Of a DNA stretch of 64,000 nucleotides, positions 50,401 through 62,400 are shown piece by piece. The stretch spans positions 7,173,999 to 7,237,998 of the forward strand of contig JABBOT010000015.1 in assembly GCA_016165875.1 (NCBI GenBank), given 5' to 3'. Origin of the DNA: Acanthopleura granulata (taxonomy: Eukaryota > Mollusca > Polyplacophora > Chitonida > Chitonidae). Each line of letters opens with the position of its first letter. Position 1 is the first letter of the stretch. Under the pieces are notes generated by a model. The model was not told the DNA's origin. It saw only the letters and a program-made list of their open reading frames with translations, and searched no databases. The position numbers were made by a program, and so were the translations under genes.

Positions 50401-53400
50401 CGTACATGTACATTACAAATCCCTTGCTGTAATAAGATGTACTTGAGGTGTACTTTGTTGTGTCATTGGTGTATCATTGAGGTGCAGCATTTCTGGTTTT
50501 GAGATATATTTCAGGTACACTAGAAGTGTATCTGAAGGACTGTGAATTATGTAAATTAGCGCCACAAATACGCCTGATTTGAGGTGTGCCCTAGAAAAAC
50601 TTAAGGCAGAGAACAGTATGCCTGAAGTGTACCTGAGGTATAGCTAGTTGTATAGATGAGGTGTGCACTTATAGTCAAGGTGTGCATGTATATACCTTGG
50701 ATCAAAAGTCGATCTCAGTGCACTTTGTTGTTTAAGACAGCATTGTGAGCCTCGGACCAGGTACTGTCAGTATTTGTGTCTACATTGTCTGAATCATTAA
50801 CTCTCTCTCACTCCCTCATGCATATGTATGTAGCCAACAAAGTGTGTTGTTGTTGTTGTTGCAGTCCCAGAAAAGTTCATGCTGCTAGCAGATCTGAACA
50901 CGATAAAAGTGACGAGTTTTGACGCCAGTCATAACAGGCGAATGAAAACCTTCAGAGAAGGGGGGCTGGAGAGTAACTACGTGGCGCTAACGTACAGCTC
51001 TAAAACAAAGACTGTGTTTTGGAGTGATGTGTCCAGGTGAGTTTGGTGTTAACAATCCGATGTTTGGTGCGGTCACAGTTAGGCTTATTTCAGTTCTGTG
51101 GAAAATTCACATTTTTTTTTTTTTGCACATGAGGGTAATTGCAGGAAGGTATATTAGATATGCGTATACGACAGTTGTACCTCTTTTGATGTTTATCATC
51201 CAACGCATCCCAACACAATAGAAAGAAATCATGTTTTTTACTTATTTATTTGATTGGTGTTTTATGTTGCAATCAAAACTACTTCATATGGTGGGAGAAA
51301 ACTGCATGGCAGGGCCTGGTGGCCTTCCACAGGTTGCTGGTGGACTTTTCCGCATATGGCCGGAGAGGAAGCCAGCAGCTGCGTAATTGAGAGTCTGTGA
51401 AGAACTTCTCAGAAGTAAAATATATAGAGGATATTGCACTGTGAAGGTTGAATACCATAGATATTGTTTGCATTTTGTGCGTTATCAGTTCCACCACTCG
51501 CAAGAACAATAATTATGGTATTCAGCCTTCAATTTGTAATATTCTGTTCATTATTTATACCCTAACATTAACATGATTTTGTGTACTTTAAAGTGTTTTT
51601 AGCATTTTTCCAGCTGTCATAGACATGCCGAGAGCATGACGTTGTGTACATGACATGTTGTATGATGTTGTGTCTTCTTGTGTAACACAAGAATGTAACA
51701 GTTGACTAAACTTGCGCTATGATGTCATTCAACTAAGATCAGATTGGAAGTTTAGAAAGTAAACTTTTTTGACGTCATGATGTCTGGGTGTGAAATATCA
51801 AAATGTGATATTTCACTGCAGTGAAAATAACAATTTTTATCAGTAAAGAAAATACTGGGATAATATAATGAAAATGTATGTTTGTTTTTTTTTATATGAA
51901 TGCAGATTTTCTCTTCAGATTTTATCACATGGAATCCAGGGAAGATGTTTTATGTGTGTTTGCAATGTGCTGAAAAATTTTGCAAATAACTGTGTTTAAC
52001 TTTTTATTACATTTCCGTATTAGCGTCAGCAGTGAACATTTACAATGACCATTTAACAGTAACATTTCCTAAACCTTTTAAGGTGAAAGACCACACATAA
52101 ATAAAGTTATGGTCAGTGAAAAGGCCATTAAAAACTGCCTCTGAAAATAGCTTCACTTAATTTTTTAAAAAATTTTTTCGCCAAATTAAATGCAGTCAAA
52201 TGTTTTAATTGCATGGTAGGTTTTTTCGACCGCCGACTTTTCTATGGCCCTAAATTAAAGAAGAACTTCAATGCATGCCAGTTTTTCCACACACATGCAC
52301 ACATTAAAGTAGTAGGCCTACTCTTCACAAGAACGGTTTCAACTTTTCTCAGAGCGGGACATAAAAGTGTGCACAAAATTTTGTGATGTCACGGGTGAAC
52401 CACATTATCAGTATCGTCCATAAAACCCACTACACAATGAAAACATTTAACTGCATTTAATTTGGTTAAAAAAAATGTAAAAAATAAGGAGTAAGTGACG
52501 GTATATTCAGGTACAGTTTCTACAGTCTTTCCACTGTGATTGGTCTTTCACTTTAAGTAGTATGTGTTTTCTTTTCTAATTGCCCAGTCTTTCCATCATG
52601 GCTGCCGGTCTTTACAACAACACCAAGAGAACAGTGTATTCTGGGAAATGGGCGATTGACGGGATAGAAATGGATGATCATCATGATCGCCTGTATTGGA
52701 CGGCTTACAACAACAACAGCGGCCATATTGCCAGGATGAGCGTTACCAAGGGACTAGACACGTACAAAGTGGTCGTCGATGGCTTGGATTCTCCAAGGGC
52801 CATCGTTATTCATCCTAAGAAAAGGTGAGAAATACTTGCAGTCAAGAAGATGGATTTGTTTACTGGTGTTTTTAACTGTTGCTACGAAATATCTAACTCT
52901 CTGCCATCCAAGATTCTTTGGCGGCTGTAAGAGATTTTTTGAATCTACCAATCAGCACGGACTTTAATGTACATGTAGTAAGAACCAATTAGAAGACACT
53001 GAGCAGTGGTAGCTAAGTAAGCCAATTGAATTTTTGTTCTTTTTTTTTCATTCATATTTCTGTTGTTTAACATGAACGCCCATATTTGTTCACTTACAAA
53101 TACATGATCATGGATTTGGTTTATGGATGGAGGAAAGATAACAAACCCACTGACTTAAAGCTGCATCCAAACAAGTGTTAAATAGGTTTGCTCCTGATTG
53201 GTCGTAGGAGCTAAGATAACAGTTGCCCTATTTGAATCCATGTCTCTATAACTTCATCAACAGTTTGTGTTCACAAGGCTTTGGTCACAATAAGCGGTTG
53301 ACTGAGGACAATGCATTGGCTGTTCACGCAGTCTAACAATTGCTGAGTTCAAACTTGCTTCCACCAATATGGCATGCAAGTCTGTACATAACTTCTTAAC

Positions 53401-56400
53401 AAAATTTATCGGTAACATGCCAAAGGTGAATGTTCTACTCTTAGTACTTTGGTTTCCTCCAACCATGAAAATGACATTTATTTGTATTGCCATCAAAAAC
53501 AATTGGCCAGTCACAATGTGGTGCATTTTAATTTCTGTCCTCAAACCTTGGTAGTATAAATGTCTTCCTGACATGAAACACATAACCAGTAAACATATGT
53601 TGAATAATTATTTCCTGTTCCACTGATAAGCTTCTCAAAGTAGAGTACTGTGACAACTCCACCAAATTACGCAAGGCGATACATGATTCAATATTTGGGT
53701 TTTATTTAAACCATTTTCAAGACAGTACCAATGCCATTTCATGACAATGGTTTAAATAAAACTGAAATATTGAATCATATATTGAATTGAGTAATTTGTT
53801 GGAGTTGCCACAATAATCTACTGTGTTGAATAAATCAACACCATGTCGCTGAGTTGTCTCCAGTTTGACTGCATCTCGGTCACCAGGTGGCTGTTCTGGA
53901 CAGAATACGGCCTTAGCTCTGGGTTACCCATGGTCAAACGGTCAAAGACGAGCGGTCATCATCAGCTTGTTCTCATGGAGGCCGGATTGTTCTGGCCAAA
54001 TGGACTGGCCATACAGCGAGACTGGCTCTATGTGGCGGATGGCTTCTACAGGCAGATTCACTCCATGGCGTTAGATGGTATGTAGAAAACAAAGAATCTT
54101 TTGAAGAACAATGATACTGTTATCCAGGAGTAATCCGTAAATCGCAGTAAGTTCTGTAAATTGCTAAAGTCGGTATAGTTTTAGGTAGTCCAACATGGCA
54201 TGTTTCTGAAAAATATTACTGTAAATGACCAAAAATTTCATCCAAAAAATGCTGCATTTTTCAGGGAAAAAAGTCGTGAATTATTATATTTGCGGTTGAA
54301 ACCTTTATGACATCATCCTACCTTCTAAACAAACCTTAAAACGCCTTCCTTCAGTTAGTAGAACTCCCAAAATCGTTGAAAAATGAGCATCTTATCCATG
54401 GACGAAATTTTAAGTCATTTAGAGTAAGTCAGATCTTTTTAAAGAAGTTTTGCTCGGAGGAAGTCAGGAGTTTTAGATACAAAAATTAGCGATTATATTA
54501 TTTTACCAGAAAACAGGGGCATATTTTTTAACAATAGTACTGGTATGTCTTGTTAAGGCATTGGATATGTATGCCTTTTAATTTAGAAAAAAAATTTGGG
54601 GAATTGCCAAATATTTATTGAATTTTCATGTCACACTTTTACGCCTACTTCAACACTAGGCCCTTGACTTGTATATACTTTCTTGGGTCAGAGTACATAT
54701 TTTGATGGTTAACACTTGTTTCTCCCCAATACAGCGTAAAATAACATATTCTGAAAGTGGGGAAAGGTAGTTGGTGTCTGGTTAAGCTTTTTGTGCCAAA
54801 GTTAGCTGTTCAGTCAACTGTACAGTTCAAAAGAAAAAACAACGCTAGGCCAAATGTATATATGTATTGATAAAGAGTCCCATTTGAAGTTTAAAGAAAT
54901 GTCAGTTTTTAGTTCTACTGGTCAAAGACCAGAAGAGGTTATGTATTAGCTCGTTGTCTGGCATCTGTCTGTCTGTGCGGTGTCTGTTAACTTTTGCTTC
55001 CAAATGCTACTCCTTCTACAGTTTTTGTCTGATTTCAATGAAACTTAACTCAAATGTTGACTACATCATGATACATAATTAGTAGTATCGATTTTCCATT
55101 TCGATCAATGATTGTCCATCTTTCGCTTTATCCGGTATGTGTTGACATAAGTATATCTTTCAGAATGCTACTCCTCCAACAGTTTTTGTCTGATTTCAAA
55201 GAAACTTTGTTGATGTGTAGACTACATCAAGATACATGAATTGTAGTATTAATTGTCCATTTCAATGATTGGTTGTCTGTCAGTCTGTTTATCCAGCACA
55301 TGTTAACATTTCTTTCAAAATGCTACTAGTTACTATTACAGTTTTTGTTCTCTTTCAGCAAAACTTGGTATGAATGAATCAAGATACATATTTCTTAGTA
55401 CCGATTTTCAATTTTGATTGTCCATTGTCCGTTACACGTACATAATTTTGTAATCGGCTCTTTGACGACTTTATCCCAACCAGTAGAGTTACTGTCCCAT
55501 CAGAGACTCTGGTTATTTTTGTGATGTAGGATAACAAAGATATCACCATTTAAGGAAACCAAAAACATCCATGTAGGGATAATCCAACGTGCCTCTATTC
55601 TCTCAATTTTAACCTGTCAAGGACGAGATATTTCTACCACCGGAGGAGGCATCTGTTTCCGCAGTGATGTCACATGTTCCTAGTTTAGTATTTTGCCATG
55701 TAGAAGTAATGTTAAATCAGCTGTTTTACACTTGATTATGAGACAATTCTAATATACTTTAAAGCCATTTACGATGAGAAAGTCGTAGTGAAATACATCT
55801 GGGTTGTTCCCTGAGGTCTCAAGCAGCAGGCCACAGTTCATGGCCTTCGGTTGTAATAATAAGGGGATTGTGCTTCGCACAACAAAGGAGTGTCTCAGCC
55901 CCTAATATTGAATATCACAGGGTACAGATGACACTACATCGTGTTTCCAGTTTCTCTGAAATGGTGCATAACATGGCGTCCTAAGAATTACAGATTAAAA
56001 TGTGATTTATAGAGTTACCAAGCACATGATAAAAAATGGAGGTTTACGTCTGTATGGACTGTTCTTCTGTAATAACGTTGTTTATATTTTTGATTGCTTT
56101 TTTCTGTTGAACTGAAGCATTTATCAGCGAGCTGCCAGGTGACTCCTAACTCTTTAGTGTACAGTAATTGCTGGAATGTAAATGTTAAAATAATGGTGTG
56201 TAGATACTGAAATTTGATTTCATCTCATCTCTTTCTTCATGTCAATTTAGGCTCCAACAAGAAAGAACTGGTGTACTTGTCGGGGTCCATGGATCACGTA
56301 TTTGGACTCAGTATCCGTGGCAACGCATTGTTCTACACCGATTGGTTCACCAATGGCACCTACATGGTTGACATGGTAACAGGGATACGGGAGACAGTTG

Positions 56401-59400
56401 CTAAGAATTTGTACCGGCCCACGGCTGTGGTCACTCATTACCCTCCACATAAAACTGGTGAGTTTTACAAATAGTTGAAATTAAATTTTAAATTTTTAGC
56501 GTAAGGCAAGGAAGCTTAATAAGTCCAGCCTTGTCTAAGGCTTTTAAATTGCGTGGCAACCTTGGTTGATGTATATGTTACTGTCATGAAGGAATATGCC
56601 CAGTACAGGTCAACCTGGTGAATGCATGAATGTGATGTGGGTGAGTGAGGTGTCATGTCAGGTGTCTTCAGCATGGTGTTTGCTTGAGGCAGGACACCAT
56701 GTGCATGTATTTCTGCTTCAGAACACTCCTGCATGGAGCAGACACCACTGTGACAGGACTGAAATGATGAGTTTAGGCGTGATATTTAACCCAAAGTATA
56801 GAAATGAACAGTTAACCTTTTTGAGTCATACTGTCGTATTTTTGTCGCATTTATTTTTTTATTTCAAGTGAAGATGACATGGTTAATGTATTAGATGTCA
56901 TGTTCTTTGGAAAATACACATATGTTTTATGACATTGTCATATGATGATTTCATCTTGGGTAATGACAAAATAAAAAAATATGGGCTAATATTTCCAAAA
57001 TACTGTTAAAAATACACAAAACCAATTTCTCCCATAACTTTCTTCTCTCTAATTTGAGCATACCACACAATTTCACTGCAGTGAAATATTACTTCTATCA
57101 ATGGAAAGAAATACTAGGATTTCACTGATGTAAAAATAATAAGTTTGTGTTATCTGCAAAAAAAAAAAAAAGGTGGGAGATGTTAAGCCTTAGTTGGTCT
57201 ATCACTATATTATTGCCCAATGCAGTCACTGTGAATTTAAGTTCCGCTCATGCTGGATTCCTCTCCAGCCATACATGGAAAGGTCATTGCCAGTGACTTG
57301 TGGATTAACCTGAGACCACAGTCTAAGGGTGGCTTATATTTACTGATATGCGGGGAGTACTGGCCACCCTTAGCCCAAGGGCTGTGTGCACCCGATTTGG
57401 GTATAATGCTTGTAAGGTGCTATCCTCTTGTTCAGTTCTGCTGCATGCGTGTTAGATTGTTCCCCAATACACAAAAAGCACCTTAATTTCGAAAGTTGAA
57501 ATATTTGCGCACATTTTGCCACAATCGGAACTTAGCATTACCTCACCATTCTCAGGTAAATTTTAGCCGAAGTAGACAATATGGTCAGACAGCAAATACT
57601 ACCATGCTTTATAAATATGTGTAAATGTGGTGCGCATGCTCACCATGTGTTGACCTTGCCGTGACATCATGTCTCGGAATTTACATCTACATTAAACAAA
57701 TCTATACCTTCAATCAATTTGCATAAAGATCAATCTCCGCAACAGCACGGTTTATTAGGTTAAGCCGTTGACAACGTGTGTGAGAATAAGTCACTGAATA
57801 AAGAATAAGTGTGAATTTTCTTGGATTTACTGGTTGTAAAGGCTGCAGAATGTGAAAAAAATTGGCAGAAGAACAAGGAATGTCTTGGTGAACACAGTTT
57901 ATGTCAATTTTATCCGGTTCATGCATGTCTTGGTTCATTTGGCATGGACTTTCGTAGCATGGAATTCCTCCACTATTTTTAAAACCACTATTTAACGTGC
58001 ATAGCTCCATGGCTGTGATCTACTCCTAAACCCATAGTAAAAGATTACAGCCCAGATCCTTGGCTACCAGCGGATGGCTGGGGGTTCCCCTGGGTTCTGA
58101 TCAGTTTTCTCCCACCTGTTAATGTTGACTGTCGTCATATAAGTGAAAAATTCTTTACCATTCAAGTATATAATAAAAATATACCATGTATTGCTACATA
58201 TGTAAATCTGCATGCTGTAATGATGAAGGTGCAGTTGTTTTGAAAAGTGTATTGAGATTTAAGGCGACCATTGGTGGCAACTTTAGATATGACAAAAGTT
58301 CTTGTCGTCTTGTAAGGCCCTCATGAACTTTGAGAGAAAACAGATCTGCAAACTCCCTGCCCAAGACTCGGATTGAACCCATGTAAGTGGAAGATTTTGC
58401 GAACTTAGCCCATGTATGTCAGTGTAGCCATACAACCCATGTTGTCTGCTGTTGCAGATGCCGCTCACTGCACCACAGGGCTTCATGACTGTGTGTCAGT
58501 CTGTGTGCCCCTCCCCTGGGGCTATCACTGTACCTGTCCCGTGGGGCAACAGCTTAACAAGATCACAGAGAGGTGTGAAAAAGGTGAGAGTTATATGTAA
58601 CACGCGTAAGTATGCGTCCAGAAGCACAGAAACAGAGAGACGTATGTCATAGTATCATAATATTTAATTTAATAAATAATTTGCATGTCTAGTGTGACAT
58701 GCCGCTGATTCGAAGTTACTGAAAATACACACATCAATACTAGGAAATTGTGGAAAATAATTGTTGAATCAAGGGACTCTGTAACTGAAAGAGTTAGTGT
58801 ACTAGTGCATTGTAATTACTCAGCTACCACTCACCAATATGATCACTGTGAGTTCAAGTCCAGCTGTTTTCTTCACCCACAATGATAAATAAATCTGTAT
58901 GTAGCTTTCTTTGCAAATGTTTTAAAAGTGTATTTTGGCTATATGTAATTATCATTAGGGAATTTTTGGAGGTAATTATGGAATTTTTAAACCCATGCAC
59001 ATGCAGGGCCTGTAGTCATCATTGTTTGTGAGAATTTTGCACAAAGTGTTAATAAGTTAACAGATAATTGAGGTAGTGGATATGATCTTTTACTGGTAAT
59101 TTGATTTGATTTGAGTGTTCTAAGGGTATTTTAAGGATAGAGGTAACCAGGTAAATTGGTTTTGTCTTGTCTCATTGGCAGCTATCGAACCTTGGAAGTT
59201 GACTGAGAGTTTCCACTGTGGAGGCTTGTGCCATAAAGAAGCTGGGTGTGCCCAGTTGGTGCCCACCCTCCACTACCAGTGTGTGTGTAAGCCTGGGTTC
59301 CAGGGGGACGGCCACAGATGTACAGGTGAGTAATTACCAGATGCGTTCATTTTGGAATTTACTATTCATTCATTTGTGCTTAAAGTGTATGTGTGAAGGT

Positions 59401-62400
59401 TTCTCTGAATGAAGATGATGGTTGGGATTATAGCTGGATGAACAGTTGTTCAATCATTTCAGACTGTTTTGCAAGTTTGACAATAGAACGTCTTGAAATC
59501 ATGATTAAAAAATTTATTTTCCACAACTGGAATTTCTCTTGAATTACATCAGTTGTCATTACCCTGTTAATACCCATTTTGAGTGTAATTTCAAGCTGTT
59601 TTTCTCATGCCAGCATGTCGAGCTGTTTTCCTCATGCAAGTGTGTCGAGCTGTTTTCGCCATGCCAATGTGTGTAGCTGTTTTGCCCATTCCAATGTGTG
59701 TAGCTGTTTTGCCCATGCCAGTGTGTCAAACTGTTTTCCTCCTGCTAGTGCGTCAAGCTGTTTTCCTCCTGCTAGTGCGTCAAGCTGTTTTCCCCATGCC
59801 AGTGTGTGTAGCTGTTTTGCCCTTGCTAATGTGTCAAACTGTTCCCCTCACGTTAATGTGTCAAGCTGTTTTTCTCATGCCAGTGTGTCAAGCTGTTTTT
59901 CTCATGCCAGTGTGTCAAGCTGTTTTCCTCATGCTAATGTGTCAAGCTGTTTTCCTCATACCAGTGTGTCAAGCTGTTTTCCTCATGCTAATGTGTCAAG
60001 CTGTTTCCCTCATGCCAATGTGTCAAGCTGTCTTCCTCATGCCATTGTGTCCTGTTTTCGCTCCTCTGCAGCCTGTCAAGTGGACACCTACAAAGACAGC
60101 CTTAGTAATGACACATGTACACCATGCCCAGCCAAAAAGGGTACCCGAGGGACCACTGGGGCAGTCGACTGTGTGTGTAGAGAGAGTCAAGCCACTCCTG
60201 TGGGCCAGGACTGTATTTGTAAGATTTATACTTAATTTGAAATAAATTGAATTATTAATTACAATCATTATGGAAACAAAATACTGTATACTTTATGAGA
60301 CAGTATATATGTATAATATACATGTACTTTATTTCAGTTCCACTGATCATAGAAAAGTGTTTTAAGGTTTGTTTGCATGTACATGCATATATATAATTGT
60401 ATTCTACTTGAAAATATAAGTTTCAGCACTAAAACTTACATCTTTTAAATTTATTGGCCTCCAGAAATTTACTTTTTAAGGCAAATTTTGGACAGATATA
60501 ATACATGCCGTCCTTAGTTTCTTTCTTTGATTTATTTGATACCGTGGTACCAGAGTTTATGGCACAGTGATTTCCAGTCTTCAGAATGTTTTTTACCATA
60601 TGTGGTGTTTTGACATCTGATGCTTTCCACATTTTAGTACCCACCCATGCACCAGTTACCCGCACTAGTAGAGGAAGGGTCCCACTGATAACCATCCCCA
60701 GTCATCGACACTCGACACAACCCACCAGAAAACTCAACTACATCCCTGTCACTCAACCTCGTGTGCCCAATCAGAAAACAGATGCCAGTTTAGAGGTGGG
60801 GACAAAGAATGATGAATATTCAACAGATATTGGGGAGTTTGATACAGCTGGAATTCCTTATGGTGAGTCGTGAGATTTGAATGAAGAAAGATAAGCTTTG
60901 TTTATCAAATTCTTACTACTGCCAACTGAATTAGGATATGTTTTCGCAGATTTCTACATGACTGAATGAACGAGTAGATATGTAGGAATGTGGATCAAAT
61001 TTTGTCCATAAGGATCTATCCATTGACTATATGTTACTTAAGGTTTGGCCTTAAAGGAATACCTTTGATAGGTATCAATAGAGTTGTATTGATAATTATT
61101 TAAAGTTCACTAGATTGGCCTTAAGAAATGGATATTTCAGTCACACTGGAGCAAATTATTTTCACTGGTGAAAAAAACTACATGTAAACTTTAGCTGGAT
61201 AAATGAAATAATTGAAGTGACTGAATACAGTGACATGGGTAAGCCTTGAACCTGCGTGTGTTTTGTTCTCAGAATATAAAATTCTAGTTTGATACGACCA
61301 AATAAAAAAAAAAAAAGGCACTAGAAGGAGCTGAACTTTTCAGCCATGATGTGGATCATCTTAATTCTCAATTTCAGCTTGTAAAGAGACCTTGTGCAAG
61401 GTTTTCAGAGAGGACTCCTCTCTCTTGTGTTTTGTATTATATTGTATTTTGATTTTCAGGCCTGCCATTTTTCCACAACTGCCCAGATGGAAAGACATTG
61501 CAATTGGTTCTTCCCCCTGGCAACAACATGGCCCACCTACAGATCAAATGGGTTGCTAAGGATTTCCGTGGCGACCAGATCCCAATCAAGGCCAATTATC
61601 CAATCAGGGATGGCTTTGTTCCACTGAGATGGATGGGCAATCGACAGGAGGGTCGCCATATTTTAGTCTTTGAAGCCACAGATAGGTGGCAGCAGCTGGC
61701 AACTTGTCAGTTTCATGTGGTTGTAAAAGGTGAGGGCACGTGTACTGGAATAAGGATCAGTTAAACTCCTGCGTGTCCGTTTTTACAAACAGGGTGTAAG
61801 TTAAGTCAAACATAACTGCCATGAGAGCACATACTGTAGAGATTCGTTGCCATGGTACAGTGATGAAACATTACACACTCCAGGGGTTTTTCCAGCTAAT
61901 TTCAATTTAAAAACTCAATTTGAACAAAGCAGAAAATTCATTATTATTTTGTCTCCAGTGTATGAAAAACTCTTAAAAGTATGAATAAACTTTCATTTCA
62001 TGAGCACTCAATACAAAATTTGCCCAAAACTATATTCTCTGATACCATTGAGGCTACCACGGTTACAAGAAAGCGTCTAGAAATACTCCTGCACTCTCAG
62101 TGAAATGAGCCCCGGGGGTCTGTTTCAGAAACAGGGTGTAAGTTAAAGTAAAACATAACTGTCATGATGACACATACTGTAAAGATACACTTCCATGGTA
62201 GTTATGTTTGGCACCCCTTTTTTTAAATGAGCACTTGGGGGCCATTTTACAAAGTGTGTAATTTATGTCAAACATAAATTTCTGGTGTTGAAAATTGGCT
62301 GAGACCCCTCTGGGTTTTGAACCAACGACCTCAGAGTCAGGCACCAAATCATCAGCAATACATGCCAACCATGTAGACCACTCAACCAACCAGCCCTCTA

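Larger units (their letters stand above)
54078..56250 (+). other. Intron 13 (2.2 kb)
   Basis: Contains MITE-1 (54217), a roughly 160-bp tandem repeat (54.98-55.45 kb) and the second copy of the 450-bp repeat (55.51-55.96 kb). The stretch 54.43-54.97 kb shows nothing recognisable. Confidence 0.7.
56458..58457 (+). other. Intron 14 (2.0 kb)
   Basis: Contains a SINE-B-like segment (56.52-56.76 kb), the palindromic motif 'tttcactgcagtgaaa' at about 57071-57086, SINE-A fragments (57.2 and 58.06 kb) and a tRNA-like remnant (58.30 kb). The 57.32-58.05 kb stretch shows nothing recognisable. Confidence 0.65.

Noticed and set aside
53864..54074. Alternative reading of exon 13 from the upstream acceptor
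   Set aside because: It shifts the frame, loses the FWTE blade and ends in an early stop.
59579..60245. Open frames of over 200 codons with Ser-Cys or Val-Cys-Gln repeats
   Set aside because: They are translations of the 27-bp minisatellite continuing into exon 17; only the exon 17 part is supported as coding.
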